From the NCBI RefSeq assembly GCF_035271705.1, contig NZ_DATERI010000173.1:1-34718 (forward strand): DNA of 34,718 nt, given 5' to 3'. Source of the DNA: Buttiauxella sp035271705. GTDB lineage: Bacteria > Pseudomonadota > Gammaproteobacteria > Enterobacterales > Enterobacteriaceae. The translations under genes and the position numbers were made by a program. The notes beneath the pieces were generated by a model. It saw only the letters and a program-made list of their open reading frames with translations. It searched no databases and was not told the origin of the DNA. Position 1 is the first letter of the stretch. Each line of letters opens with the position of its first letter. Below are positions 8,703 to 15,446 of the stretch, in pieces.

Positions 8703-9442
8703 TATTTGCCTCCCATGTTGCCAGGCAGGCGAATTTTACGTTCAACCACATACATCACTAGCATAATTACGGCGTTAATCAGTACATAAGCAAGCGTGAT
8801 GGCGGTGAATGATTCGTAGGCGTGAGCAGAATAGTCCAGCAGTTTTCCTGCCTGGGCCGCCATATCGACCAAGCCAATGGTTGACGCGATCGCCGAGTTT
8901 TTCACCAGGTTCATCATCTCAGATGTCATTGGCGGCACAATCACGCGATAGGCGTTTGGCAAAAGTACATAACGATACGCTTGCGGCAATGTGAGCCCCA
9001 TCGCTAGCGCGGCATTTTGCTGCCCGCGAGGTAATGATTGAATAGCCGCACGAACCTGTTCGCAGACGCGAGCGGCGGTAAACAGGCCGAGGCAAATCAT
9101 CGACGACAGGAAGAACTGTATATTCGGGTCAAGTTCGGATTTAAACCACATGCCGAGATCGGGGGGCAGTAATTCCGGCACCACTAAGTACCAGGTAAAA
9201 AACTGCACGATAAGCGGCACATTACGGAATAACTCGACATAGAGCGTGCCAATGCCCGAAAGCCATTTATTAGGAACGGTACGCAAAATGCCGAACAGTG
9301 AGCCGACAAAGAAGGCGATTATCCATGCGCAGATGGACAGGGCGACGGTGACCTGGAAGCCATTCCAAATCCAGCCCAAATAAGTTGTGTTGCCGAACGG
9401 GGCGGGCTGTAGAAATATTCCCCAGTTCCAGTCAATAGACAT
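8702..9442 (-). CDS. gltJ: GltJ, permease subunit of glutamate/aspartate ABC transporter
   Basis: Second inner-membrane permease of GltIJKL, 246 residues. Hydrophobic segments alternate with the cytoplasmic EAA loop AALAMGLTLPQAYRYVLLPNAYR. The N-terminus MSIDWNWGIFLQPAPFGNTT is periplasmic or amphipathic, as in the family. A CGGAG ribosome-binding site (9449-9453) precedes the ATG. The start lies only about 14 bp after a strong intrinsic terminator on the same strand (9456-9487), so expression of gltJKL needs readthrough of that terminator from the gltI promoter, as known for operons carrying SroC. Confidence 0.95.
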   Translation of the reverse strand: MSIDWNWGIFLQPAPFGNTTYLGWIWNGFQVTVALSICAWIIAFFVGSLFGILRTVPNKWLSGIGTLYVELFRNVPLIVQFFTWYLVVPELLPPDLGMWFKSELDPNIQFFLSSMICLGLFTAARVCEQVRAAIQSLPRGQQNAALAMGLTLPQAYRYVLLPNAYRVIVPPMTSEMMNLVKNSAIASTIGLVDMAAQAGKLLDYSAHAYESFTAITLAYVLINAVIMLVMYVVERKIRLPGNMGGK

Positions 9443-9455
9443 AACGCACTCCGAG

Positions 9456-9487
9456 AAAAAAATGAGGGTAGCGTTAGCGCTACCCTC
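9456..9487 (-). terminator. Intrinsic terminator in gltI-gltJ gap (SroC 3' end)
   Basis: Perfect 10-bp stem (9464-9473 with 9478-9487) with a TTAG/CTAA tetraloop, followed on the minus strand by one A and then seven T residues (9456-9462). It sits inside the gltIJKL operon, directly upstream of the gltJ ribosome-binding site, the position of the SroC sRNA terminator in E. coli and Salmonella. It would make gltI expression exceed gltJKL. Confidence 0.88.
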
Positions 9488-9642
9488 GAAGATTGATGAG
9501 AAGCTTGTACCCAGATTTCAGGTCGTTGCCTGAGATTTATTGAGTACTTTCACGTCGGATGGGGAACGGCCATCCAACGCATAGTCTGTCCGAGCTTCGG
9601 TTCGCCAATCGAGAGGGCTGGGTCATCCCGGCCCCTAGTTCT
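9456..9642 (-). ncRNA. sroC: Probable SroC sRNA, from the gltI 3'UTR
   Basis: In E. coli and Salmonella the sRNA SroC (about 160 nt) is cut from the gltI 3'UTR and ends at a terminator before gltJ; it acts as a decoy for the sRNA GcvB. Here the same position has the terminator, preceded by about 155 nt of non-coding sequence. A second hairpin lies within it (9553-9562 with 9570-9579, 10 bp with one G-U pair, 7-nt loop). I assign it by position and structure, not by remembered sequence, so the 5' boundary is only a limit set by the adjoining ERIC element. The 5' end would be made by RNase E rather than a promoter. Confidence 0.6.
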
Positions 9643-9767
9643 ATAACCGTCATCCTTCAAGCTGCCAGGGTGTTGGCTGCACTCACTTATCCGACTCATT
9701 TACTTAAGTAAGCTCATCGGGATAAGCTCCTTGGCCACCTACCTGCAACTCGAATGCTAACGGGTAT
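9643..9767. repeat. ERIC element (full length, 125 bp) between gltI and SroC
   Basis: Imperfect palindrome with ERIC ends: ATAACCGTCATCCTTCAAG on the left and CAACTCGAATGCTAACGGGT on the right, with the core ACTTAAGTAAGCTCAT. It ends 2 nt from the gltI stop codon and so is transcribed in the gltI 3'UTR, between the stop codon and the SroC region. It is more diverged than the copy at 34263-34387. Confidence 0.9.
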
Positions 9768-9769
9768 GA

Positions 9770-10681
9770 TTAGTTCAGTGCTTTATCGTTAGGTTCTTTG
9801 AACAGGGCTTTCATGTCGTTAGACAGAACGAAGTTCATATTGATATTTTTCGGTGGAATTGGGTTCATGAACCACTTGTCGAACCACTTGGCGGCAGTAC
9901 CCGATGTTTGCGTCTGAGCGATGGTGTCATCCACTAACTTTTTAAATTCAGCATCGTCTTTACGCAGCATACAGCCGTACGCTTCGCGGGACTGCGGAGT
10001 GCCAACGATTTCCCAGTTATCCTGTTTCTTTGCTTTAGCACGTTCACCGGCCAGCAGGGCATCATCCATCATAAAGGCAACGGCACGACCACTTTCCAGG
10101 GTGCGGAACGAGTCACCGTGGTCTTTGGCGCTGATGATGCGCATATCCATTTTCTTCTCTTCATTCAGCTTGTTCAGCAGAACTTCAGAAGTGGTGCCAG
10201 AAGTCACAACGACCGCTTTACCTTTCAGGTCGGCAAAGTCTTTAATCTCACCGCCTTTCTTAACCAGTAAACGCGTACCCACCACGAAGATTGTGTTGGA
10301 GAACGATGCTTGTTTTTGGCGCTCCAGGTTGTTGGTTGTTGAACCACACTCAAAATCGAAAGTTCCGTTTTGCAGCAATGGAATACGGTTCTGAGACGTA
10401 ATAGGAATCAACTTAACTTGCAGGTCAGGTTTATTGAGTTTCTTTTTCACAGCTTCAACGATAGCGTTGGAATAATCCTGTGAATAGCCCACGACTTTTT
10501 GTTGGTTATCGTAGTAAGAGAAGGGAACGGAAGATTCGCGGTGACCGACAACAATAACGCCATTAGCGGCAATCTTATCAAGAGTACTTTGCTGAGCTGC
10601 AGGTTTAGCATCTTCGGCGTGAGCAATACCCGCGCCTAAACCCATAACCAACAAAGCTGAGGCTAGTTTACGTAATTGCAT
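9770..10681 (-). CDS. gltI: GltI, periplasmic glutamate/aspartate-binding protein
   Basis: Periplasmic receptor of the GltIJKL importer, family 3 solute-binding protein, 303 residues from the chosen start. The signal peptide ends in an AHA motif (residues about 20-22). Conserved segments include GVIVVGHRESSVPFSYYDNQ, FDFECGSTTNN and VVTSGTTSEVLLNKLNE, which form the amino-acid pocket. An upstream in-frame TTG at 10687 was rejected: the AAGGAG ribosome-binding site (10688-10693) would abut it, while it sits 6 nt before the ATG at 10681. The leader holds a C/A-rich GcvB-type element, so post-transcriptional repression in rich medium is expected. First gene of gltIJKL. Confidence 0.95.
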   Translation of the reverse strand: MQLRKLASALLVMGLGAGIAHAEDAKPAAQQSTLDKIAANGVIVVGHRESSVPFSYYDNQQKVVGYSQDYSNAIVEAVKKKLNKPDLQVKLIPITSQNRIPLLQNGTFDFECGSTTNNLERQKQASFSNTIFVVGTRLLVKKGGEIKDFADLKGKAVVVTSGTTSEVLLNKLNEEKKMDMRIISAKDHGDSFRTLESGRAVAFMMDDALLAGERAKAKKQDNWEIVGTPQSREAYGCMLRKDDAEFKKLVDDTIAQTQTSGTAAKWFDKWFMNPIPPKNINMNFVLSNDMKALFKEPNDKALN

Positions 10682-10723
10682 TACCAACTCCTTTTCTTAA
10701 TGCCATACGGCATTGATACCTGA

Positions 10724-10750
10724 TGTGTGTGTTGTTTTTTTGTTGTGTGT
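10724..10750 (-). promoter_or_regulatory. C/A-rich leader element of gltI, probable GcvB sRNA target
   Basis: On the minus strand this reads ACACACAACA, seven A, then CAACACACACA, a run of only A and C ending about 40 nt before the gltI start codon. In Salmonella such a C/A-rich element upstream of the gltI ribosome-binding site is both a translation enhancer and the pairing site for the G/U-rich region of GcvB. Composition and position match; pairing itself was not computed. Confidence 0.75.
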
Positions 10751-10874
10751 AACTGAATAAGTTCAATTCTTGGTCTTTTGTTAACATTTAACCTAGCTGA
10801 ATGTAAAGATTTTGCTAACCAAATGTTTATTTTTGCGAACCATGCCGCACCGTTTAAAGGCAAAAAAACCTCAT

Positions 10875-10891
10875 TGCACCGATTTGGTGCT
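10875..10891. promoter_or_regulatory. NtrC-like enhancer palindrome upstream of gltI
   Basis: TGCACC, five bases, then GGTGCT: 16 of the 17 positions (or 14-15, counting the inner pair) agree with the NtrC site TGCACCA-N3-TGGTGCA. A second, half-conserved 17-mer (10897-10913, intact right half TGGTGCA) lies 22 bp away, two helical turns. Distance to the gltI start is about 200 bp, typical of sigma54 enhancers. No convincing -24/-12 promoter was found. Confidence 0.45.
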
Positions 10892-10976
10892 CAATATGTC
10901 ATTTTTTGGTGCAGCTCAATGCTTCCTGCTACCCATAGGGTTTAGGCTCAGCATTTTATTTGTTTCTGAGGAGTAA

Positions 10977-11039
10977 ATGATTGCAAAGGTTGTGCCAGAA
11001 ATTAAAAAGGCCAGCAATCGCTTAACACCGTTCACTTAA
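10977..11039 (+). CDS. Candidate 20-residue small ORF between gltI and lnt
   Basis: ATG followed by 19 sense codons and TAA encodes MIAKVVPEIKKASNRLTPFT. A GAGGAG ribosome-binding site (10968-10973) stands 3 nt before the ATG, close but usable. The peptide is basic and partly amphipathic. I do not recognise it. It lies in the 486-bp gap between the divergently oriented ends of gltI and lnt, on the strand opposite to both. No clear promoter was identified. It could be chance. Confidence 0.3.
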   Translation: MIAKVVPEIKKASNRLTPFT

Positions 11040-11058
11040 GCCAATGAATGAGGGGAAA

Positions 11059-11096
11059 CACCGCGTTGGGTTCCCGGAGGGACACCCAACGCGGTG
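11059..11096 (-). terminator. 13-bp perfect hairpin downstream of lnt
   Basis: Perfect inverted repeat 11059-11071 with 11084-11096 (CACCGCGTTGGGT arms, 12-nt loop), starting 71 bp after the lnt stop. Only three T residues follow on the minus strand, so it is a plausible but atypical terminator of the ybeZ-ybeY-ybeX-lnt operon; it could instead protect the 3' end of the mRNA. Confidence 0.5.
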
Positions 11097-11167
11097 GTCA
11101 CCCCGGATATCTCGTTCTTAAACTCACGGCGATTGAGCAATCGCTGGCCTGGTTAGGCGAGGTAAAA

Positions 11168-12709
11168 TCAGGGTTTGCGGCGGCTGCGCAGCGCCAGCAA
11201 TACAGAAGCGAATCCAAATACCAGTGTGGCAAACCACAGCGGCCAATGACCAAAACGGGCGTAAGGTGTGATGCCGCGCGTGGGTGTGACCTTCGTTTCC
11301 AGGACTTCGCGAGTAAACTGCGGGATCATTGCATCAATGTCGCCATTAGCATTAATCACGGCGGTGATGCCATTGTTGGTACTGCGCAACAGTGGGCGGC
11401 CTAGCTCAAGCGAACGCATTCTCGCCATCTGGAAGTGCTGCCACGGGCCAATCGATTTACCGAACCACGCGTCGTTTGAAATAGTCAGCAGGAAGTCGGT
11501 GTCGGGGCGGAAGTTATCGCGCACTTGTTCACCAAGGATAATCTCATAGCAGATAGCGGGCGTGAGCTTAATACCGTTGGATGAGAGCTGTGGCTGCAAA
11601 TACGGACCACGGCTGAATGACGACATGGGTAAATCAAAGAACGGTGCCAGTGGGCGCAGGATGGACTCCAGAGGCACAAACTCACCAAACGGCACCAGGT
11701 GATTCTTGTTGTATCGATCAGTGCTGTTGTAGCTGTACTGATTGCCAGCGCCGAGCGTGATAATACTGTTATAGGTGTCGTAGCGGTTTTGTTTATTTAA
11801 TCGCGCGTCAACAATACCGGTAATCAACGAGCTGTGCTTAGAGCGCATCAAATCGTCCATCATGGTCAGGAATTGCTGCTGGTTTATCTCAAGGTCAGGG
11901 ATCGCCGATTCAGGCCAGATAATCAGTTGGGATTTCCCCATCTGCGGCTGAGTTTTATCGAGATAAATCTTCAGCGTATTCAGCAACTGGTTTTCGTCCC
12001 ATTTAAGGGATTGCGGGATATCACCCTGAACCATCGCGACATCAACGGTGCGCTCCGGCTCAGCCTGATACCACTGAACTGAACGTAATGGCCATGGCAG
12101 AAGCAGCAAAGCCGCGGCAATAACAGCAGGACGCCAGTTTCGCTCGTGAAGTGCATACACTAACAATCCACTGATAATCATCAGCAAGAAGGTGACGCTT
12201 TCAACGCCGAGGATCGGGGCAATACCTTTTAGTGGGCCATCAATCTGGCTATAACCAAACTGTAGCCACGGGAAGCCCGTTAATACCCAGCCGCGTAAAA
12301 ACTCGGTGAGTTGCCACAGCATTGGAGCGGCAATAGCCACCCGCCACCAGGTGGTTTTTGGGCAAAGCTTGCTGAGGAAACCACCAAATAAACCGGTATA
12401 CAAAGACATGTAAGCGGCGAGTAACACCACTAAAAAGACATTCACCGGGCCTGGCATACCGCCAAACTGCGCGATACTGACATACACCCAGTTTATGCCT
12501 GAGCCAAATAGCCCCAGTCCCCAGAAGAAACCAATCCAGGCGCTCTGAATAGCGCGTCTATTAAGTGTCAGCCCCTGAAGCCCAGCCAGAGAAATAATCG
12601 CGGCAGGCCAGAAATCGTAGGGGGAGAAAGCCAGCGTTCCGCAGGCACCAAAAAGCAGCGCCAGCAGTAAACGTACGCGCTGGCGTTGAAGGAGTAGAGC
12701 TATAGCCAT
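11168..12709 (-). CDS. lnt: Lnt, apolipoprotein N-acyltransferase
   Basis: Inner-membrane enzyme that adds the third acyl chain to the N-terminal cysteine of lipoproteins, the last maturation step. 513 residues from the ATG at 12709, against 512 in E. coli. Five or more hydrophobic helices occupy the N-terminal part, followed by a periplasmic nitrilase-type domain. The catalytic triad is visible: Glu in IIWPESAIPDLE, Lys in YNKNHLVPFGEF and Cys in PAICYEIILGEQ. A final helix and the RSRRKP tail end the protein. A longer reading to 12856 would run back through the ybeX 3' end, and its extra residues have no counterpart, so I rejected it. It begins 7 bp after ybeX. Confidence 0.96.
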   Translation of the reverse strand: MAIALLLQRQRVRLLLALLFGACGTLAFSPYDFWPAAIISLAGLQGLTLNRRAIQSAWIGFFWGLGLFGSGINWVYVSIAQFGGMPGPVNVFLVVLLAAYMSLYTGLFGGFLSKLCPKTTWWRVAIAAPMLWQLTEFLRGWVLTGFPWLQFGYSQIDGPLKGIAPILGVESVTFLLMIISGLLVYALHERNWRPAVIAAALLLLPWPLRSVQWYQAEPERTVDVAMVQGDIPQSLKWDENQLLNTLKIYLDKTQPQMGKSQLIIWPESAIPDLEINQQQFLTMMDDLMRSKHSSLITGIVDARLNKQNRYDTYNSIITLGAGNQYSYNSTDRYNKNHLVPFGEFVPLESILRPLAPFFDLPMSSFSRGPYLQPQLSSNGIKLTPAICYEIILGEQVRDNFRPDTDFLLTISNDAWFGKSIGPWQHFQMARMRSLELGRPLLRSTNNGITAVINANGDIDAMIPQFTREVLETKVTPTRGITPYARFGHWPLWFATLVFGFASVLLALRSRRKP

Positions 12710-12716
12710 CTTTGAA

Positions 12717-13595
12717 TTAATCTTCCAGTTTCGGTTGTGGCGAGTCGTCCGGAATTCTGACATGAACCTGAATAACACGGCGGCTGTCAGCCATCGCGAC
12801 TTTAAATTGATAACCATCAATTTCAATGGTTTCGCCACGGGCAGGTAAGTGACCAAAGGCCTGCATGACTAATCCACCAATGGTATCCACTTCGTCATCA
12901 TTGAAATGGGTTGCAAAGGTGTCGTTGAAATCCTCGATTGAGGCCAGAGCGCGAACCGTCCAGGTATGGCGGCTTAGCTGGCGGAAATCGCCGTCTTCCT
13001 CGTCGTCGTATTCATCTTCAATTTCCCCAACAATCAGTTCGAGAATATCTTCGATGGTGACAAGCCCGGAGACGCCGCCAAACTCATCTATCACAATCGC
13101 CATGTGGTAGCGTTGCTGACGAAACTCTTTGAGCATGCGATCAACACGCTTACTTTCTGGCACAACAACTGCCTGACGTAACACTTTTTCCATGCTAAAT
13201 GGCTCGGTATCACTGCGCATAAATGGCAGCAGATCCTTGGCCATCAGAATCCCTTCGATATGATCTTTGTCTTCACTGATCACCGGGAAGCGGGAGTGTG
13301 CGGATTCGATTATCACATCGAGGCATTCGTCCAGCGTCTGGTTGTGTTTGAGCGTGACCATTTGAGAGCGAGGGATCATGATGTCGCGAACGCGTTGGTC
13401 GGCGATATCCATAACGCCTTCGAGCATGTCGCGGGTATCTTGATCGATCAGGTCATTTTGCTCAGAATCACGAATAAGTGTCAGCAGATCATCACGGTTT
13501 TTAGGTTCACCGTGGAATAGCTGGTTGAGAATCAGGGAAAAGAACCCCTTCTTACTGGCAGGCGTGTCACTGTTTTGTGAGTTGTCGTCGCTCAT
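12717..13595 (-). CDS. ybeX: YbeX/CorC, CBS-domain ion-efflux-associated protein
   Basis: 292 residues, equal to E. coli YbeX. It has a hydrophilic N-terminus, a pair of CBS domains (DIMIPRSQMVTLKHNQTLDECLDVI and VVVPESKRVDRMLKEF with IDEFGGVSGLVTIEDILE), then an acidic linker and a CorC/HlyC C-terminal transporter-associated domain (RGETIEIDGYQFKVAMADSRR). Linked historically to magnesium/cobalt resistance and more recently to ribosome homeostasis; the exact biochemical role is open. It sits between ybeY (99 bp upstream) and lnt (7 bp downstream) in one leftward operon. Confidence 0.95.
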   Translation of the reverse strand: MSDDNSQNSDTPASKKGFFSLILNQLFHGEPKNRDDLLTLIRDSEQNDLIDQDTRDMLEGVMDIADQRVRDIMIPRSQMVTLKHNQTLDECLDVIIESAHSRFPVISEDKDHIEGILMAKDLLPFMRSDTEPFSMEKVLRQAVVVPESKRVDRMLKEFRQQRYHMAIVIDEFGGVSGLVTIEDILELIVGEIEDEYDDEEDGDFRQLSRHTWTVRALASIEDFNDTFATHFNDDEVDTIGGLVMQAFGHLPARGETIEIDGYQFKVAMADSRRVIQVHVRIPDDSPQPKLED

Positions 13596-13694
13596 GGCGT
13601 TTGGTTTTTTTACCTCTGTTCGTTTTAATATGCAGGCGGCTCGATGGTGCGCTGCCTGCTTGTATTTGTTCCGCAGTGTAAATCCCTACAGAGA

Positions 13695-14162
13695 CTACTC
13701 TTTCTCGGCAATGTACGGATCAGCATACCCAAGAGCAAGCATTATCTCTGTTTCCAGGGATTCCATCTCTTCGGCTTCTTCATCTTCAATATGATCATAG
13801 CCAAGCAGATGCAAGCTACCGTGGATAACCATATGCGCCCAATGCGCATCCAGCGGTTTTTGCTGTTCTTTTGCTTCCTGTTCCACAACCTGACGACAAA
13901 TAATCAAGTCGCCCAGTAACGGAAGTTCAATGCCTGGCGGGGCTTCAAACGGGAATGAAAGCACGTTTGTGGATTTATCTTTCCCACGGTAAGTGAGGTT
14001 TAGATCGTGGCTCTCGGCATCATCCACCAGGCGAATCGTCACTTCGGACTCTTCCTGAAATTGTGGGATGACTGCATCGAGCCAAGTCTGAAATTGTACT
14101 TCCGTCGGGAGACCGCTTGCGTCTTCACACGCGATCTGTAAATCCAAAATCACCTGACTCAT
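13695..14162 (-). CDS. ybeY: YbeY, rRNA maturation endoribonuclease
   Basis: UPF0054-family metal-dependent RNase needed for 16S rRNA 3'-end maturation and late 70S quality control. 155 residues, the usual length. The zinc-binding signature HGSLHLLGYDH is intact, with its three histidines. NVLSFPFEAPPG and LGDLIICRQVVEQEA are the other conserved blocks. Its ATG overlaps the ybeZ stop by 4 bp (ATGA, 14159-14162), and YbeZ is a known physical partner. Heat-shock regulation of the operon is known in E. coli. Confidence 0.97.
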   Translation of the reverse strand: MSQVILDLQIACEDASGLPTEVQFQTWLDAVIPQFQEESEVTIRLVDDAESHDLNLTYRGKDKSTNVLSFPFEAPPGIELPLLGDLIICRQVVEQEAKEQQKPLDAHWAHMVIHGSLHLLGYDHIEDEEAEEMESLETEIMLALGYADPYIAEKE

Positions 14163-15220
14163 TTACTCTCCTGAGCGGCGGCATTGATAGCCATCGCTTC
14201 TCGCTTGCGTTCAGCCGCGAGTTCATCTTTACGAACCTGTTCCGCGTTTTCCCACGCTTCATAGGCATTCACAATGCGTGCCACAACTGGGTGGCGTACT
14301 ACGTCTTCGCTATTAAGGAAGTTAAAACTGATTTCATCGACTTCTGACAGCACTTCAATCGCGTGGCGCAGGCCAGATTTCAGATTCTTTGGCAAGTCGA
14401 TTTGGGTGACGTCACCTGTAATCACGGCTTTGGAGTTGAAACCAATGCGCGTCAGGAACATCTTCATCTGCTCGGTAGTGGTGTTCTGGCTTTCATCCAG
14501 AATGATGAAGGCATCATTGAGCGTACGGCCACGCATGTAAGCGAGCGGGGCGACTTCAATCACGTTGCGTTCGATTAGTTTTTCAACGCGCTCAAAGCCG
14601 AGCATCTCAAACAGCGCGTCATATAATGGGCGTAAGTAAGGATCAACCTTTTGACTTAAATCCCCTGGCAGAAAGCCCAGTTTTTCACCGGCTTCTACCG
14701 CAGGGCGGGTCAGCAAAATGCGGCGAATATCCTGACGTTCTAGCGCATCAACTGCCGCAGCAACAGCAAGATAGGTTTTACCCGTTCCTGCAGGGCCGAC
14801 ACCAAACGTGATGTCGTGGTCGAAAATATTGGCGATGTACTGCGCCTGGTTAGGCGTGCGAGGTTTGATAACGCCACGTTTGGTCTTGATGTTGACCGCT
14901 TTACCGTACTCTGGAACGCTTTCGGCGGACTGTTCCAGTACCCGAATCTCTTTAATGGCAAGGTGGATTTGTTCCGGTGTTATATCCTGAATTTCCCCAC
15001 GCATCGGCGCGGTATCAACGTACAGATTGCGCAGAATATCTGCGGCGGCATTCACCAGAATTGGGCGGCCCGTGAGCTTGAAGTGATAGTCGCGGCGGTT
15101 GATCTCGATACCCAGCCGACGTTCAAGCTGCTTGATGTTGTCATCAAATGGGCCACACAGGCTTAGCAGACGCGCATTGTCTGCGGGTTCTAGCGTAATT
15201 TCACGTGTTTCGATATTCAA
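14159..15220 (-). CDS. ybeZ: YbeZ/PhoL, PhoH-like ATPase
   Basis: Cytoplasmic P-loop ATPase of the PhoH family; it interacts with YbeY and is implicated in rRNA processing and heat survival. Seen: Walker A GPAGTGKT within ITFGVGPAGTGKTYLA, Walker B FIILDESQNTT, and the GFNSKAVITGDVTQIDLP segment. An N-terminal KH-like/PhoH region precedes the ATPase. I place the start at the TTG at 15220, giving 353 residues (about 346 in E. coli): it begins NIETREITLEPADN, as the conserved protein does, and has GAGGA 5 nt upstream. An ATG at 15274 would add 18 unconserved residues. The C-terminus is a charged, Ala-rich tail. Confidence 0.93.
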   Translation of the reverse strand: MNIETREITLEPADNARLLSLCGPFDDNIKQLERRLGIEINRRDYHFKLTGRPILVNAAADILRNLYVDTAPMRGEIQDITPEQIHLAIKEIRVLEQSAESVPEYGKAVNIKTKRGVIKPRTPNQAQYIANIFDHDITFGVGPAGTGKTYLAVAAAVDALERQDIRRILLTRPAVEAGEKLGFLPGDLSQKVDPYLRPLYDALFEMLGFERVEKLIERNVIEVAPLAYMRGRTLNDAFIILDESQNTTTEQMKMFLTRIGFNSKAVITGDVTQIDLPKNLKSGLRHAIEVLSEVDEISFNFLNSEDVVRHPVVARIVNAYEAWENAEQVRKDELAAERKREAMAINAAAQESK

Positions 15221-15352
15221 ACTTATCCTCGGGGTCACTCTGGGCCAGTTGAAGGAATTGCCGCCTACCTGCATCCAGAAGTTGCTTGGGTATACAGCAG
15301 GCCATAAAAAGAGTATTTACGGCGAGTGAAGATGGTGCAAGCCTGGTTTTGG

Positions 15353-15381
15353 ATATTTGGGTGGCTGATTCAGAATGCAAG
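15353..15381 (-). promoter_or_regulatory. Candidate sigma32 promoter of ybeZ-ybeY-ybeX-lnt
   Basis: On the minus strand CTTGCAT (15375-15381) is followed after 12 nt by ACCCAAAT (15355-15362), resembling the heat-shock pattern CTTGAAA-N11-16-CCCCATNT. It lies about 135 bp upstream of the ybeZ start, downstream of the miaB terminator. E. coli reads this operon with sigma32, which supports the assignment; the sequence match alone is modest. Confidence 0.4.
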
Positions 15382-15393
15382 TGCAACAAATGA

Positions 15394-15433
15394 AAATGCC
15401 CGTCGGTTCACGGCGTTAGCGAACCGACGGGCA
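15394..15433 (-). terminator. miaB intrinsic terminator
   Basis: A 12-13 bp perfect stem (15397-15409 with 15421-15433, arms GCCCGTCGGTTC) with an 11-nt loop, followed on the minus strand by TTTTCATTT. It starts 14 bp after the miaB stop and separates miaB from the ybeZ operon. Confidence 0.85.
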
Positions 15434-15446
15434 AAGCCGTGCGGAA

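Noticed and set aside
9643..9767. A possible insertion-sequence end or REP element in the gltI-gltJ gap
   Set aside because: Ends, length and core fit ERIC; there is no transposase and no REP-type GCC(G/T)GATG motif.
10820..10860. Sigma54 -24/-12 promoter for gltI (GCGGCATGGTTCGCA region)
   Set aside because: Spacing between the GG and GC elements is two bases short and the flanks do not fit.
11168..12856. 562-residue version of Lnt
   Set aside because: The extension overlaps the end of ybeX and has no membrane or family features; the ATG at 12709 gives the family length.
15221..15274. Longer YbeZ starting at the ATG at 15274
   Set aside because: The extra 18 residues are not part of the conserved protein, and GAGGA is placed correctly for the TTG at 15220.
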